From the NCBI GenBank assembly GCA_046160305.1, contig JBJXGX010000393.1, forward strand, positions 1 to 64,000: a DNA stretch of 64,000 nt, given 5' to 3'. The notes beneath the pieces were generated by a model that worked only from the letters and a program-made list of their open reading frames with translations, searched no databases and was not told the origin of the DNA. Source of the stretch: SHXR01 sp046160305 (lineage in GTDB: Bacteria; Pseudomonadota; Gammaproteobacteria; Burkholderiales; SG8-39). This document shows, in pieces, positions 24,737 through 32,991 of the stretch (positions within the stretch are counted from its first letter, which is position 1; the number at the start of each line of letters is the position of its first letter). The translations under genes and the position numbers were made by a program.

Positions 24737-26953
24737 CTAGGCCTTTTCCGAAAGCGTGCGCATCCAATCTAGCGCCTCACGAATGTCAAGATGCAGGCTT
24801 GCGTACGCTTTGCGCAGGAGGTTTTCGGGAAGTGCCCAGTCCCACTTCTCACGCTGCAAGTTACTCACGTCGGCGAGCAACAACTCGAGTGGAGGAGGTT
24901 CGTCCACGCCTGCGTCAACAAGTGCATCTAGAACATCATCGTTCGTGTGCTCGCCTTTCTGCACCTCAACCCCTGGTCCGGCTGGCGTAGCAACGAAGCC
25001 TCGCCGGATTAACACGCAGGCGAGCGCCTCATTTGCGGCGTCGCCTAGCCATGTCAGTAGCAACAATTCCCTACCCTGGTCAATAGCGAACTCCTGTGAG
25101 AGGTTGCGAGCCGAATAATTTGATCGCCCCTCATCGAGGAATCGCCGCGCGACCTCATCTAAGTACGGCGGGATTCGGTTCGATTCGAGTAGTTGTCGCA
25201 TTCGTTGTCGCACACGTGTGTGGGTCCGCCCAGCGCCTCCGAAGAAAAGTGGCGGCACCCCGCCTCTGGCGCGCACCACGTAGATGGTTTTCTGTGGCTC
25301 GTCAATCTGTTCAACACGCCAAGTCTTGCCTGCAAAGAGAATTCGTTGATCAACGGACAACATCTGGGACACCGGCAGGGTTCCGAGAGGCCGCCCGCCG
25401 CTAACGATCCGGAACTCTTCGTCAGCGGCGAACGCCGCGTAAAAAGTGTAGTGGTTGACGAACTTCTCGCCAACGCGGCCATGTAGCAATGCCCCCGACG
25501 AGTCCTGCATCAGCAATTCCTTGTGGCCCAGGTGCCGGACCAGCTCGACGAACTCATCCTTGGCCAATCCTGCGAATGGCGTACCGGGACCACACAGCAG
25601 TGCGTAAAGATGCCCTATGGTCGCACCGCCATTCTGGGCGACGAACGACAACATCTGCTGCACCAGTGTCGAGAGGTGGGCTCCGCGCGACATCGGCGGT
25701 TCAAACCATCCCTCAAGGAGAAGCGAAATCATCGCGGTCATCCGTACCGTACCCAGACGGAGCTCTGTATCGATGGATGGCCTTCCGCCGATGGCATCTT
25801 CGATACAGTAGCTGCGCAGAATGGCGGGCTCTCCTTTTCGGCGACCCGACCGGCCGAGTCGCTGCCTCAGACTCGCCACGGAGGGCGGCGGACCAATCTG
25901 AGCGACGCTCTTGACCGCGCCGATGTCGATGCCAAGTTCGAGCGTATTGGTACAAACGGCGGTCGCAGGGAACTCCTTCTGCTTCAGCGCCGCTTCGGTC
26001 TCGGCACGAATCTCCTTCGACAGGCTTCCATGATGCGGCCAAAACTCCTTCGGGACCTGTTGGGTTTCGCACATCGTGTTCAGCAGGTGCGTGTACCGCT
26101 CGACCTCGCGGCGCGAGTTCGGAAAGACGAGGTTGTTTGAGCCACGTAGGCCCTTATACAAATGCGTTGCAATCTGCGCAGGGGTGATGGGGTCGGATTC
26201 CTCGTCTTCGTCGCTCTGATCTTCGAGACGAACCACGAGTGGCTCCTCGTACCCTTTGACCAAAATCTTCAGCTCATTGCCCGACGACTTCGAGTCGACC
26301 ACTGCTACCGCGGCGCCCATGCCTGGCCGAAGGAAGTCCGCAGCAAGGCTCATGTCTCCGAGCGTGGCGGACAGCCCGATGCGGGGCACCGAGCGACCGA
26401 TGACCCGCTCGATCCGGTGCATCAGCGATTGAAGTTGCTTGCCGCGCTCAGCGCCGATGAACGCGTGCAGTTCGTCCACCACAAAGAACGTCAACCGTTC
26501 GAACACTGCCCCGACGGAAGTTCCACGATTACACAGCATTGCCTCCAGCGATTCCGGCGTGATGAGCAGCACGCCTCGCCGCTCTGTGAGAAACCGCGTT
26601 TTCATCGATGCGGAAATGTCACCGTGCCAGGGCCACACCGAGATTTCGAGTTGCTCGCAGAGTCGGTCCAGGCGACCAAACTGGTCGTTGATGAGAGCCT
26701 TGAGCGGGCTGATGTACACGATAAGACCGGGTGGGTCAGTCTGCAGTAAGTTAGTCAGGGCCGGGAAAAACGCGGCCTCGGTTTTCCCCGCTGCCGTAGC
26801 CGCAGCAACGATGACGTCTCGGTCTGCCTTGACAATGAGAGGAATTGCCATCTCCTGGGCATCGCGTAACACCTCCCAGCCTTCGGCCCAGATGAAGCGC
26901 TGGATTCGCTCATCGAGCAGGGCGAAGGAGCTGGACGGTTGAGAATCCATCAC
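24737..26953 (-). CDS. sngC: Lhr-like DEAD/DEAH helicase, SngC-like component of a Shango-type defence system
   Basis: This 738-aa superfamily 2 helicase has motif I AAATAAGKTEAA (about residue 48), motif II DELH (VVDELHAF, about residue 160), motif III SATLGDM and motif VI RLGRSGRRKG (about residue 375). A long C-terminal region with Lhr-like character follows (VDQRILFAGKTWRVEQID, then RQRMRQLLES). Translation begins at GTG 26953 or ATG 26950, five bases after the stop of the preceding gene. A BrxHI-like/Lhr-like helicase with a TerB protein and a BrxD-like ATPase is the composition described for Shango. The symbol is assigned by architecture, not by alignment. The helicase is expected to act on invading DNA. 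Confidence 0.8.
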   Translation of the reverse strand: MMDSQPSSSFALLDERIQRFIWAEGWEVLRDAQEMAIPLIVKADRDVIVAAATAAGKTEAAFFPALTNLLQTDPPGLIVYISPLKALINDQFGRLDRLCEQLEISVWPWHGDISASMKTRFLTERRGVLLITPESLEAMLCNRGTSVGAVFERLTFFVVDELHAFIGAERGKQLQSLMHRIERVIGRSVPRIGLSATLGDMSLAADFLRPGMGAAVAVVDSKSSGNELKILVKGYEEPLVVRLEDQSDEDEESDPITPAQIATHLYKGLRGSNNLVFPNSRREVERYTHLLNTMCETQQVPKEFWPHHGSLSKEIRAETEAALKQKEFPATAVCTNTLELGIDIGAVKSVAQIGPPPSVASLRQRLGRSGRRKGEPAILRSYCIEDAIGGRPSIDTELRLGTVRMTAMISLLLEGWFEPPMSRGAHLSTLVQQMLSFVAQNGGATIGHLYALLCGPGTPFAGLAKDEFVELVRHLGHKELLMQDSSGALLHGRVGEKFVNHYTFYAAFAADEEFRIVSGGRPLGTLPVSQMLSVDQRILFAGKTWRVEQIDEPQKTIYVVRARGGVPPLFFGGAGRTHTRVRQRMRQLLESNRIPPYLDEVARRFLDEGRSNYSARNLSQEFAIDQGRELLLLTWLGDAANEALACVLIRRGFVATPAGPGVEVQKGEHTNDDVLDALVDAGVDEPPPLELLLADVSNLQREKWDWALPENLLRKAYASLHLDIREALDWMRTLSEKA

Positions 26954-26958
26954 GGAGC

Positions 26959-28509
26959 CTACTTGCGCTTTCTGTTGCGCCGCTGGGATTGAACGCGAAT
27001 CTTCTCCAACCTTTTCTTTTTTCCGTGTCCCTTGCCGTGCGCCAACGCTTGATCCCGGGGGAAGCGCGGCACTCCCCCCGGCGCTGCGGGGAACTCTTGG
27101 TCAGATAGTCCCGTGATGACCATGTCCGGGCCCATGATTTCCAGCTCGGCTCGCATTCGCTCCAGTTCGTTCTTTGTGGCGTCGTCCCAAATTCGTTGTT
27201 CCCATACCAAGAGATCTTCGGAACTCCCAAGATACGTCTTGTTGGGGTGGTCGACAGCAAGGCCAACGAAAATGCTGCTTTCCGGTGCCGTTAGCTTCGC
27301 GATGCGGCAGTAAGCGTGCAACAACGCCACGCGATGCTGCCGATACTCCTCATAGGATTCGTCGTCGCGTTTGGGCACCGCGAGAAACAGGTACGCAGGG
27401 TCCGGCGCCCCAGGGGTTCGGGCTATGCGCGCAACTCGGCCTCCGGCGCGGGCCTTGCCAAGGGCGCCTGCGAGGGCATTCGTTAGGATTCGGCGCCGAA
27501 ACCTAGGCTCAGCCGCCAAGTAGCGTAAGGCGCGCTCCACGTCGACCGCGTCAGTGGTAATACCCAGCGAATTGACAGCAGGGTCTCCGATGCGGATAAA
27601 GCGATTAACGATCTCATCCCAAAAGTAGCTCTGCTTGTCCGCGGCCTTCTTGCGCCTATACTCAACGCTCGCCCTAAGACCGCCGTAATGCGACCCATCG
27701 AACACGATCGTGTCCGGGGGTGGTTCGCCCGCCTTGATCACAACGAAACAATGGTTGCCTTCGTCCGTCATATTTCGCAGGTAGGCGGCCACGAGTTCCT
27801 CTTCGCCGGGAGCGTAAACGACGCGGCCTGGGACACTCAGGAAACTATCGCGCTCAACCAGGTCGCGTACGAAGTCTGGCGTCGTGTCCAGCTCTTCCAT
27901 GATGACCTCGAGCGACGCTTCGTCAAATACATGCACCAAGCCCTTCGCCGGATCAGGCAGCCCGACCATAAATGGGCTGTCAAGATGTCGCTCCCCGATA
28001 ATCTCCGTTGACACTATCATTGACCCTATGCCACCACCGAAAATGGCCTTGGATGCCTCACGGGTCCCTCGCGTCACCGCTACCAAATGGTATCGCGCGT
28101 TGTCGGCGTCAGGCACCGACACCGGCAGAGGTCTCGAGCAGTTCGCGTCGAGGAAAACTCTTGACGGGAAACGCTGTAGCCAGCTTCTCGCTCCGTACAG
28201 TTGTCGCAGTGACTCTTGCACCGCACCCCTGTACCAGCGCTTCCATGCAACTTCGAGTGGCTTGTGGGTCTGAAACTGGACGTGTTTGTCGGAGAAGATG
28301 ATTACATCGTTCCCGAACACCACCAGCGCGTCGCACAACTCCTTCGCGCTCCCCTTGCCACTTCGCAAGTCCTTGTCGGTATGGAGATTTGCATGGGCCC
28401 AAAGTCGCAGGAACGACTTGCGGCAGAGTGTCGTGAGCAGTCGCTCGGATTCGTTTACACCATCGGAGCTCGCAATGTCGAATACCACGGATTCCGCATT
28501 GGATGCCAT
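26959..28509 (-). CDS. unrecognised 516-aa protein with restriction-endonuclease-like N-terminus, embedded in the Shango-like operon
   Basis: The first 110 residues look like a PD-(D/E)xK-type fold: a helix (TLCRKSFLRLW), K/E-rich loop, then E57-LC-D60 and two hydrophobic strands ALVVFGNDVIIFSDK. Asp60 and Lys75 are placed like catalytic residues, but position 73 is Ser where the canonical D/E would be, so activity is uncertain. The middle (about 120-450) has no domain I can name. The C-terminus is a strongly basic tail (GHGKKKRLEKI, then QRRNRKRK) suited to nucleic-acid binding. It lies 15 bases after the ATPase gene and 5 bases before the helicase gene, so it is certainly part of the operon. 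It is not one of the three genes of Shango as I know it, and is the main candidate for a new component or effector. Confidence 0.75.
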   Translation of the reverse strand: MASNAESVVFDIASSDGVNESERLLTTLCRKSFLRLWAHANLHTDKDLRSGKGSAKELCDALVVFGNDVIIFSDKHVQFQTHKPLEVAWKRWYRGAVQESLRQLYGARSWLQRFPSRVFLDANCSRPLPVSVPDADNARYHLVAVTRGTREASKAIFGGGIGSMIVSTEIIGERHLDSPFMVGLPDPAKGLVHVFDEASLEVIMEELDTTPDFVRDLVERDSFLSVPGRVVYAPGEEELVAAYLRNMTDEGNHCFVVIKAGEPPPDTIVFDGSHYGGLRASVEYRRKKAADKQSYFWDEIVNRFIRIGDPAVNSLGITTDAVDVERALRYLAAEPRFRRRILTNALAGALGKARAGGRVARIARTPGAPDPAYLFLAVPKRDDESYEEYRQHRVALLHAYCRIAKLTAPESSIFVGLAVDHPNKTYLGSSEDLLVWEQRIWDDATKNELERMRAELEIMGPDMVITGLSDQEFPAAPGGVPRFPRDQALAHGKGHGKKKRLEKIRVQSQRRNRKRK

Positions 28510-28524
28510 TCGCGGCGCCCTGGA

Positions 28525-29826
28525 CTACATCTTGAATGACGCGAAATCGTCGCCCTCGCCCGCATCGACGACCCGGTCGCTTGCGCCGCCGTTGTCGGCC
28601 GCAACATCAACGCCACCCAACAAGTTTTGCCACGCCGATCCGGGGTTTTGCTCCATCACTGCCAGAAGATTAATGAATGACGTAATGATCGTTCGCGGCG
28701 TGCGGAAGTAGGTGTCGCCGATGCGCTTCGAGCAATGCTCCATAAAGCTAAAAATACCCTGGTCCGGGAGCAGGTGCTTCCCCGCATCGCCGAAGGCGTA
28801 CACGTGCCGAATCTTCTGCAACAGGACGTAGAAGTCCTCCGGTGTCAGGCTGGAGAGTCGAACGACGGGGCCGCTGAAGTCGACCAGGCCACCTGTAGCG
28901 AACGTGTTTTGCCCAAGTCGGCTCTGTAGCGCCGGATAGCTGTAGAGGCCGCGGCGCGGATCGAGGAGGAACTCCGGTGTGCCACCGAGCACGAAGCCCA
29001 GCCCAACAGCCGTGCCTTGCAGCGAGTCGTTAAGGATCCGCAGAATCTGCTCGTAGTTCGCATTGCGAGCCTGGGTGTTCGCGAGCTTGTACAGGTTGAC
29101 TAGCTCGTCCAGGCCGACTAGCAGACCCGCGAACCCGGCTAGGCGAACGAATCGGGCCATCAACTTCAACTGGTCGTACACCGCGGCATCGTCGACGATG
29201 CCGCGCACGCCAAGCGCTTGCTTGGCGTCAGTTTTGGTGGAGAATTCGCCGCGCAACCATCGCACAGCATCGGACTTCAGCTGTTCATTACCTGCCTCGT
29301 ATCCACGGCAGTACGCCGCAATGACATCCGCGAAGTCATAGCCGTTGACCAGTTCAGTCAGTTGATCCAGCTTCTGCCGCAGGACCACCTCAGTGGATTG
29401 CCCCGATGCCTTAGCTTCCGTCTTCGCCATTGCAATGAACTTCTCGACGATGCCACCGATAGCGCCCCCATCGGGCTTAGTACGCGTTGACATACTTCGC
29501 ATTAACTCCGCGTAGAGCGAACGCGCTTGTCCACCGCTCGCGTGCAACCGACGGTCGGGATTCAGATCCGCACTGGCGACGACGAGCTTCTTCTCCATCG
29601 CTACCGCGCGAACCAGGTTCAGGAAGAATGTCTTACCGGCACCGTACTCGCCAATGACGACGCGGAAACTGGATCCGCCGTCAGCGAGTCGGCCGATGTC
29701 CCCAACCAACGTCTCGATTTCGCGTGTGCGTCCTACCTGCACAAGATGTTGACCAACGCGCGGCACGACCCCTGCTCGCAGGGACTGGATAACCGCGTCG
29801 CGATCCTTCGATCGAATCGTTGTCAT
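28525..29826 (-). CDS. sngB: BrxC/BrxD-like P-loop ATPase (DUF2791), SngB-like
   Basis: This 433-aa AAA-type ATPase of the BREX ATP-binding family has Walker A GEYGAGKT (residues 59-66) and Walker B LLVGLDE (about residue 240). The opening AVIQSLRAGVVPRVGQHLVQVGR is typical of BrxD-type proteins, and LGGTPEFLLDPRRGLYSYPALQSRL is a family-conserved sensor region. The ATG overlaps the TerB gene stop (ATGA), so the two are translationally coupled. Without PglZ, PglX or BrxL in the window this is not a BREX locus. With TerB and an Lhr-like helicase it corresponds to SngB of Shango. Its likely role is sensing or regulating loading of the helicase. Confidence 0.82.
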   Translation of the reverse strand: MTTIRSKDRDAVIQSLRAGVVPRVGQHLVQVGRTREIETLVGDIGRLADGGSSFRVVIGEYGAGKTFFLNLVRAVAMEKKLVVASADLNPDRRLHASGGQARSLYAELMRSMSTRTKPDGGAIGGIVEKFIAMAKTEAKASGQSTEVVLRQKLDQLTELVNGYDFADVIAAYCRGYEAGNEQLKSDAVRWLRGEFSTKTDAKQALGVRGIVDDAAVYDQLKLMARFVRLAGFAGLLVGLDELVNLYKLANTQARNANYEQILRILNDSLQGTAVGLGFVLGGTPEFLLDPRRGLYSYPALQSRLGQNTFATGGLVDFSGPVVRLSSLTPEDFYVLLQKIRHVYAFGDAGKHLLPDQGIFSFMEHCSKRIGDTYFRTPRTIITSFINLLAVMEQNPGSAWQNLLGGVDVAADNGGASDRVVDAGEGDDFASFKM

Positions 29827-32228
29827 GCTTCAATTTTCTCCAGAATTTCGGCGTTGACCGTCATCGGGTCATCGCCTTCAACAAACGCAATGTCGTGCGC
29901 ATCGAGCGAGGATTCGTTGATGCGCTCCAAGGCCCCGTCCAGCATCAGCTCAAGGTCCGCTGCGACATCAAGCAACTCCTCGCGGCTCCACTGTGGGCGC
30001 GAAAGCAGCATGCGGGCGAGCGCCGTGTGAGGTTCGTCCAAACCGAGGATGCCCTTGGGTCCGTCGGGATACTCCGCCTCGACCTCAGATTTCGACACTG
30101 CGGGAGCGGCCAAATCATCCTCCTTGAAAATTTCCGCCAGCAACGCCGATACTTTCTCGGTGTCGTTCTGCAACGCGGCGATGCGCGCCGGATCGAGCTT
30201 GAAACCTGTCTCCTCTACCTTGCCGACCGTCGCAGGAGTGGGCTTTCTACCCGACGCTGCTGCGTGAACATCAGCGAAGACCTTCTTAGAATCGACACCG
30301 AGGGCTCTGTAGACCTTCTCAAGTGTCTTGACTTCGGCCGGCGTCACTGTGCCGTCGGATTGAGCAACGGTAGCCATGAAAGAGGCGATAGTCTCCCTTG
30401 CCGCGGTGTCAAGCGGCTCCAGCTTCTTTTTAATGATAGTCAACGACACTGGCGTTGCCATCAGCAGCCGCAGTTGTGCGAGAAGACGACGAGTGTGGTT
30501 GGGCGTGAGATGCGTCCATGATTGAACTTGCTCGCGCAAGTGCACCAATTCTTTCGGGCCGAATTTTCCGTCTGCCGTCGCCACAGCCGAGGCCAATTGA
30601 AGCGTCAGCGCAGCAGCTTGATACGCCGGCGTCGCGCGAGATGTGACCTCCGCCGGAGGCACGGCAAATAGAACCACCTTCTCGTCTGGCTTGGGTAGCT
30701 TCGCCCCGGCAAGAACGTCAGGCTCGATGCCGATATTCAAGGACTCCAAGGCACGGGCGAGGGCCAGGGTCTTCTCCTTTGTCAGCGTTGATCGCGCTTC
30801 AAGGGACGCCAGAAGTTCCTGGAAGGACATCGCGACCATCCCCCCTCCCATTCGGACTTTGAGTGCCTGCAGGGATCTCTGCGCGCTTTCAGGCCACAAC
30901 GTTGCCGGTAGCTGTAGCAGGCCCTCCAGGGCCGTCGTGGCGTCTGTATTCCTTCCGACGAAGCGGCTGTACGGCTCAAGCTCCTTCGTCGCGGCTTCGA
31001 CGATGTGCTGAAGCTTCTTGATAGGTGCCATGAGCACCGTGACGTCCGGCGTATCGCCAAACGTCAGCCGGAGCTCTTCGGTGCCGCGAAAGCCCGCCGA
31101 TGCCGGACGATAGACGAATTTGAGCTTGCTACGATTTCGTGGAAGAGTGATTCCGGCACCAAATACCTCGACGTACTTTTGAGTGAACAGCTTTTCGAAC
31201 TGCTCACCACAACGAATCGCCGGCGTACGCATCAAGGTGTTTGGATCGAGCTTGACCCATGCCAACGCTAAATGGGCTGGCACCGGGACACCTTGTACTG
31301 CGGCCTGCCCGAGCGCCAGCCGGATATACAGCGGGAGCTCGAAGGTTTTGGGGAAATCCGGAATCGGCTTTTCGTACAGCTTGAGCGGATGTACCGCCAA
31401 CGAGACCCAATCGAGCAGCTCACTTGCATACCGACGGAACGAGTTCGACTTGTCTCCATAGATGCGCAGGAGGCGGCGATTCTCCTCGGCGATGGCAGGC
31501 CAGTCAGCCTGCGCAGCGCGATCTTTTGCCGCATCAATGATTGCCCGACGTTCGAGCCCGTAGAAAAAAATGAAAACGTAGCCTATATCGGCTTCGGGAT
31601 CCTTCCGTCCATCTGCCAGCCAATTCAAGTACGCGCGGCGGGCGCTGGACGAAATCTCGGAATAGCTAGGCCAATAGCCAAACTGACGTTCGGCGTAGTC
31701 ACCGTGAGATGCAACGGACTTCGAGGGGTCGATGAGGCAAGGGTCATTGGTGCCGAGCGCGGTCTTGAGTGAGGTGCCAACGTAGATCATGCCGCCTGGA
31801 ATAGTCACGCCGGAAACACTAACGGGCTGCCCGGCAGGAATCCAAGCCGCAGCACCAAATCCTTTTGGTGCTGTCGGCAACCTAAAATCCGAGGTCGTGG
31901 GTGCCGATGCCATCGCCGCGCTCACCGGTGTGTCGTCTTCGACGAACCGGCGTGCCGGAACAGCGGCATTGCCACGGTTCGATCGCGACCGCGCCGCGCG
32001 CGGCGCATCATTGGACACCAGTCTAACTGGCTCCTGAACGCTCTTCTGCCCGTCCAAGGAGCCTTGCGACTTTTTAAGCTGAGCGTAGACATAGAACGCG
32101 ACGCCGATGACAGTGAGCACGACGACGCCAATCCAAACCTCTCTTGGAATCGCGGCGAGCAGCGCAAGCAAGCCGACGATCCCTCCGACGATGACCCTTC
32201 CGGCGCTTGATGTCTTTCTTCTGGCCAT
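29823..32228 (-). CDS. sngA: membrane-anchored TerB-N/TerB-C protein, SngA-like
   Basis: This 801-aa protein has two N-terminal membrane helices (about 12-28 and 31-49) and a low-complexity basic linker. A TerB-N domain spans about 115-275 (AAWIPAGQPVSVSGVTIPGG, YWPSYSEISSSARRAYLNWL). A TerB-like helical region spans about 535-655 with two acidic ADG/SDG loops (ATADGKFGPKE and AQSDGTVTPAEV), which could bind metal. A TerB-C domain spans about 670-801 (GLDEPHTALARMLL, LDGALERINESSLD). The ATG at 32228 is chosen because the helices begin just after it; a 30-codon extension to 32318 is possible. TerB proteins are linked to stress and phage inhibition; here the membrane anchor suggests the system surveys the envelope or DNA entry. 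It is the first gene of the operon. Confidence 0.82.
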   Translation of the reverse strand: MARRKTSSAGRVIVGGIVGLLALLAAIPREVWIGVVVLTVIGVAFYVYAQLKKSQGSLDGQKSVQEPVRLVSNDAPRAARSRSNRGNAAVPARRFVEDDTPVSAAMASAPTTSDFRLPTAPKGFGAAAWIPAGQPVSVSGVTIPGGMIYVGTSLKTALGTNDPCLIDPSKSVASHGDYAERQFGYWPSYSEISSSARRAYLNWLADGRKDPEADIGYVFIFFYGLERRAIIDAAKDRAAQADWPAIAEENRRLLRIYGDKSNSFRRYASELLDWVSLAVHPLKLYEKPIPDFPKTFELPLYIRLALGQAAVQGVPVPAHLALAWVKLDPNTLMRTPAIRCGEQFEKLFTQKYVEVFGAGITLPRNRSKLKFVYRPASAGFRGTEELRLTFGDTPDVTVLMAPIKKLQHIVEAATKELEPYSRFVGRNTDATTALEGLLQLPATLWPESAQRSLQALKVRMGGGMVAMSFQELLASLEARSTLTKEKTLALARALESLNIGIEPDVLAGAKLPKPDEKVVLFAVPPAEVTSRATPAYQAAALTLQLASAVATADGKFGPKELVHLREQVQSWTHLTPNHTRRLLAQLRLLMATPVSLTIIKKKLEPLDTAARETIASFMATVAQSDGTVTPAEVKTLEKVYRALGVDSKKVFADVHAAASGRKPTPATVGKVEETGFKLDPARIAALQNDTEKVSALLAEIFKEDDLAAPAVSKSEVEAEYPDGPKGILGLDEPHTALARMLLSRPQWSREELLDVAADLELMLDGALERINESSLDAHDIAFVEGDDPMTVNAEILEKIEA

Positions 32229-32248
32229 TGCGCTTACTTTCTCGCCTA

Positions 32249-32263
32249 GTTCACAGGGTGAAC
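32249..32263. promoter_or_regulatory. operator-like inverted repeat upstream of the TerB gene
   Basis: GTTCACAGGGTGAAC is a perfect inverted repeat (six-base arms, three-base spacer) that ends 21 bases before the proposed ATG of the TerB gene. Its position in the leader or promoter of the four-gene operon and the HTH gene just upstream make it a candidate repressor site. No promoter boxes could be fixed with confidence. Confidence 0.4.
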
Positions 32264-32470
32264 AACACCAGAACATGGTACCGCTCAGAATACCCACATG
32301 AACAATCGCTCCCGCCAATTACCCGGCGGCCTGGGAGATGTGATCTCAGTCTTGATTGTTACGAAGGTGTTTCACCATCTATCAGCGATTGAATACACCA
32401 CGCAAAGTCTTCGCGTTAGACCATAGCATCGCAGGGGCATACATTTTGGGTAAGGCGTCACCACGAGCGG

Positions 32471-32767
32471 CTATGCCGCCTCCTTCAATGCCATAGTCGC
32501 GCGAATCCCGACAGCACCGAGCATGTTCACCAGCGCATCTAAACTGAACATGTCGATCTTGTCGCGCAAAACATCGTGTAAGCGAGGCTGCGTAACGCCG
32601 AGGCGCTTTGCGGCCTCGTGCTGAGTCAATTCACTCGATACGGCAAAGCGCTCAATGCGCGTCATCAATTCCGAGCGAAGGAGCAGGATCTGCGCTTCTT
32701 CGCGAAGGAAGCCCAGATCCTCAAATACGTTCGCAGCGACCTTTGTCATCTTCAGCTTCGCAATCAT
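32471..32767 (-). CDS. HTH_XRE antitoxin-like regulator (HigA2/HTH_37 family)
   Basis: This 98-aa protein has a clear XRE-type helix-turn-helix, SELTQHEAAKRLGVTQPRLHDVLRDK, preceded by the NVFEDLGFLREEAQILLLR helix and followed by FSLDALVNMLGAVGIRATM. That pattern is typical of antitoxins of HigBA-like type II modules. AAGGAAC precedes the ATG. No complete toxin gene is adjacent, only a short open frame ending in an ATGA overlap upstream. Its stop is about 240 bases upstream of the TerB gene in the same orientation, so it may have been retained as a regulator of the defence operon. Confidence 0.85.
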   Translation of the reverse strand: MIAKLKMTKVAANVFEDLGFLREEAQILLLRSELMTRIERFAVSSELTQHEAAKRLGVTQPRLHDVLRDKIDMFSLDALVNMLGAVGIRATMALKEAA

Positions 32768-32960
32768 TGCTGGTTCCTTGCGTTCAAAAGTTGGCGGAAC
32801 CGTAACCGCGCAAGATCGATGTCTTTGGATGCCGCCGTAATTATCCTCCCAGCAAATCCGGGGATGATTACACCGTTACTTGCAAATGGTGGACCAACCG
32901 CCTGCCGGCGCGACGCGGTTGCGCGCGAGCAAAGGTGCAATGGCGGGACAAGGCAAACCC
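32764..32960 (-). pseudogene. possible truncated toxin tail upstream of the HTH gene
   Basis: In the minus-strand frame ending TGA at 32764-32766 (overlapping the HTH start as ATGA) there are about 45 codons reading VIIPGFAGRIITAASKDID then LARLRFRQLLNARNQQ. No start is present and the frame runs into the 3' end of the GST gene. The coupling geometry and the helical tail resemble a HigB/RelE-type toxin end, but no family motif is secure. Confidence 0.3.
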
Positions 32961-32991
32961 TGACCCTATCCAGCGGTGCGACGAACTCTCC

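Noticed and set aside
24737..32228. BREX locus
   Set aside because: A BrxD-like ATPase and a BrxHI/Lhr-like helicase are present, but PglZ, PglX, BrxC and BrxL are absent and a TerB protein is present, which fits Shango better.
29823..32228. Tellurite resistance operon
   Set aside because: TerB-N/TerB-C domains alone do not make a ter operon; no terC, terD-type or terZ genes are present.
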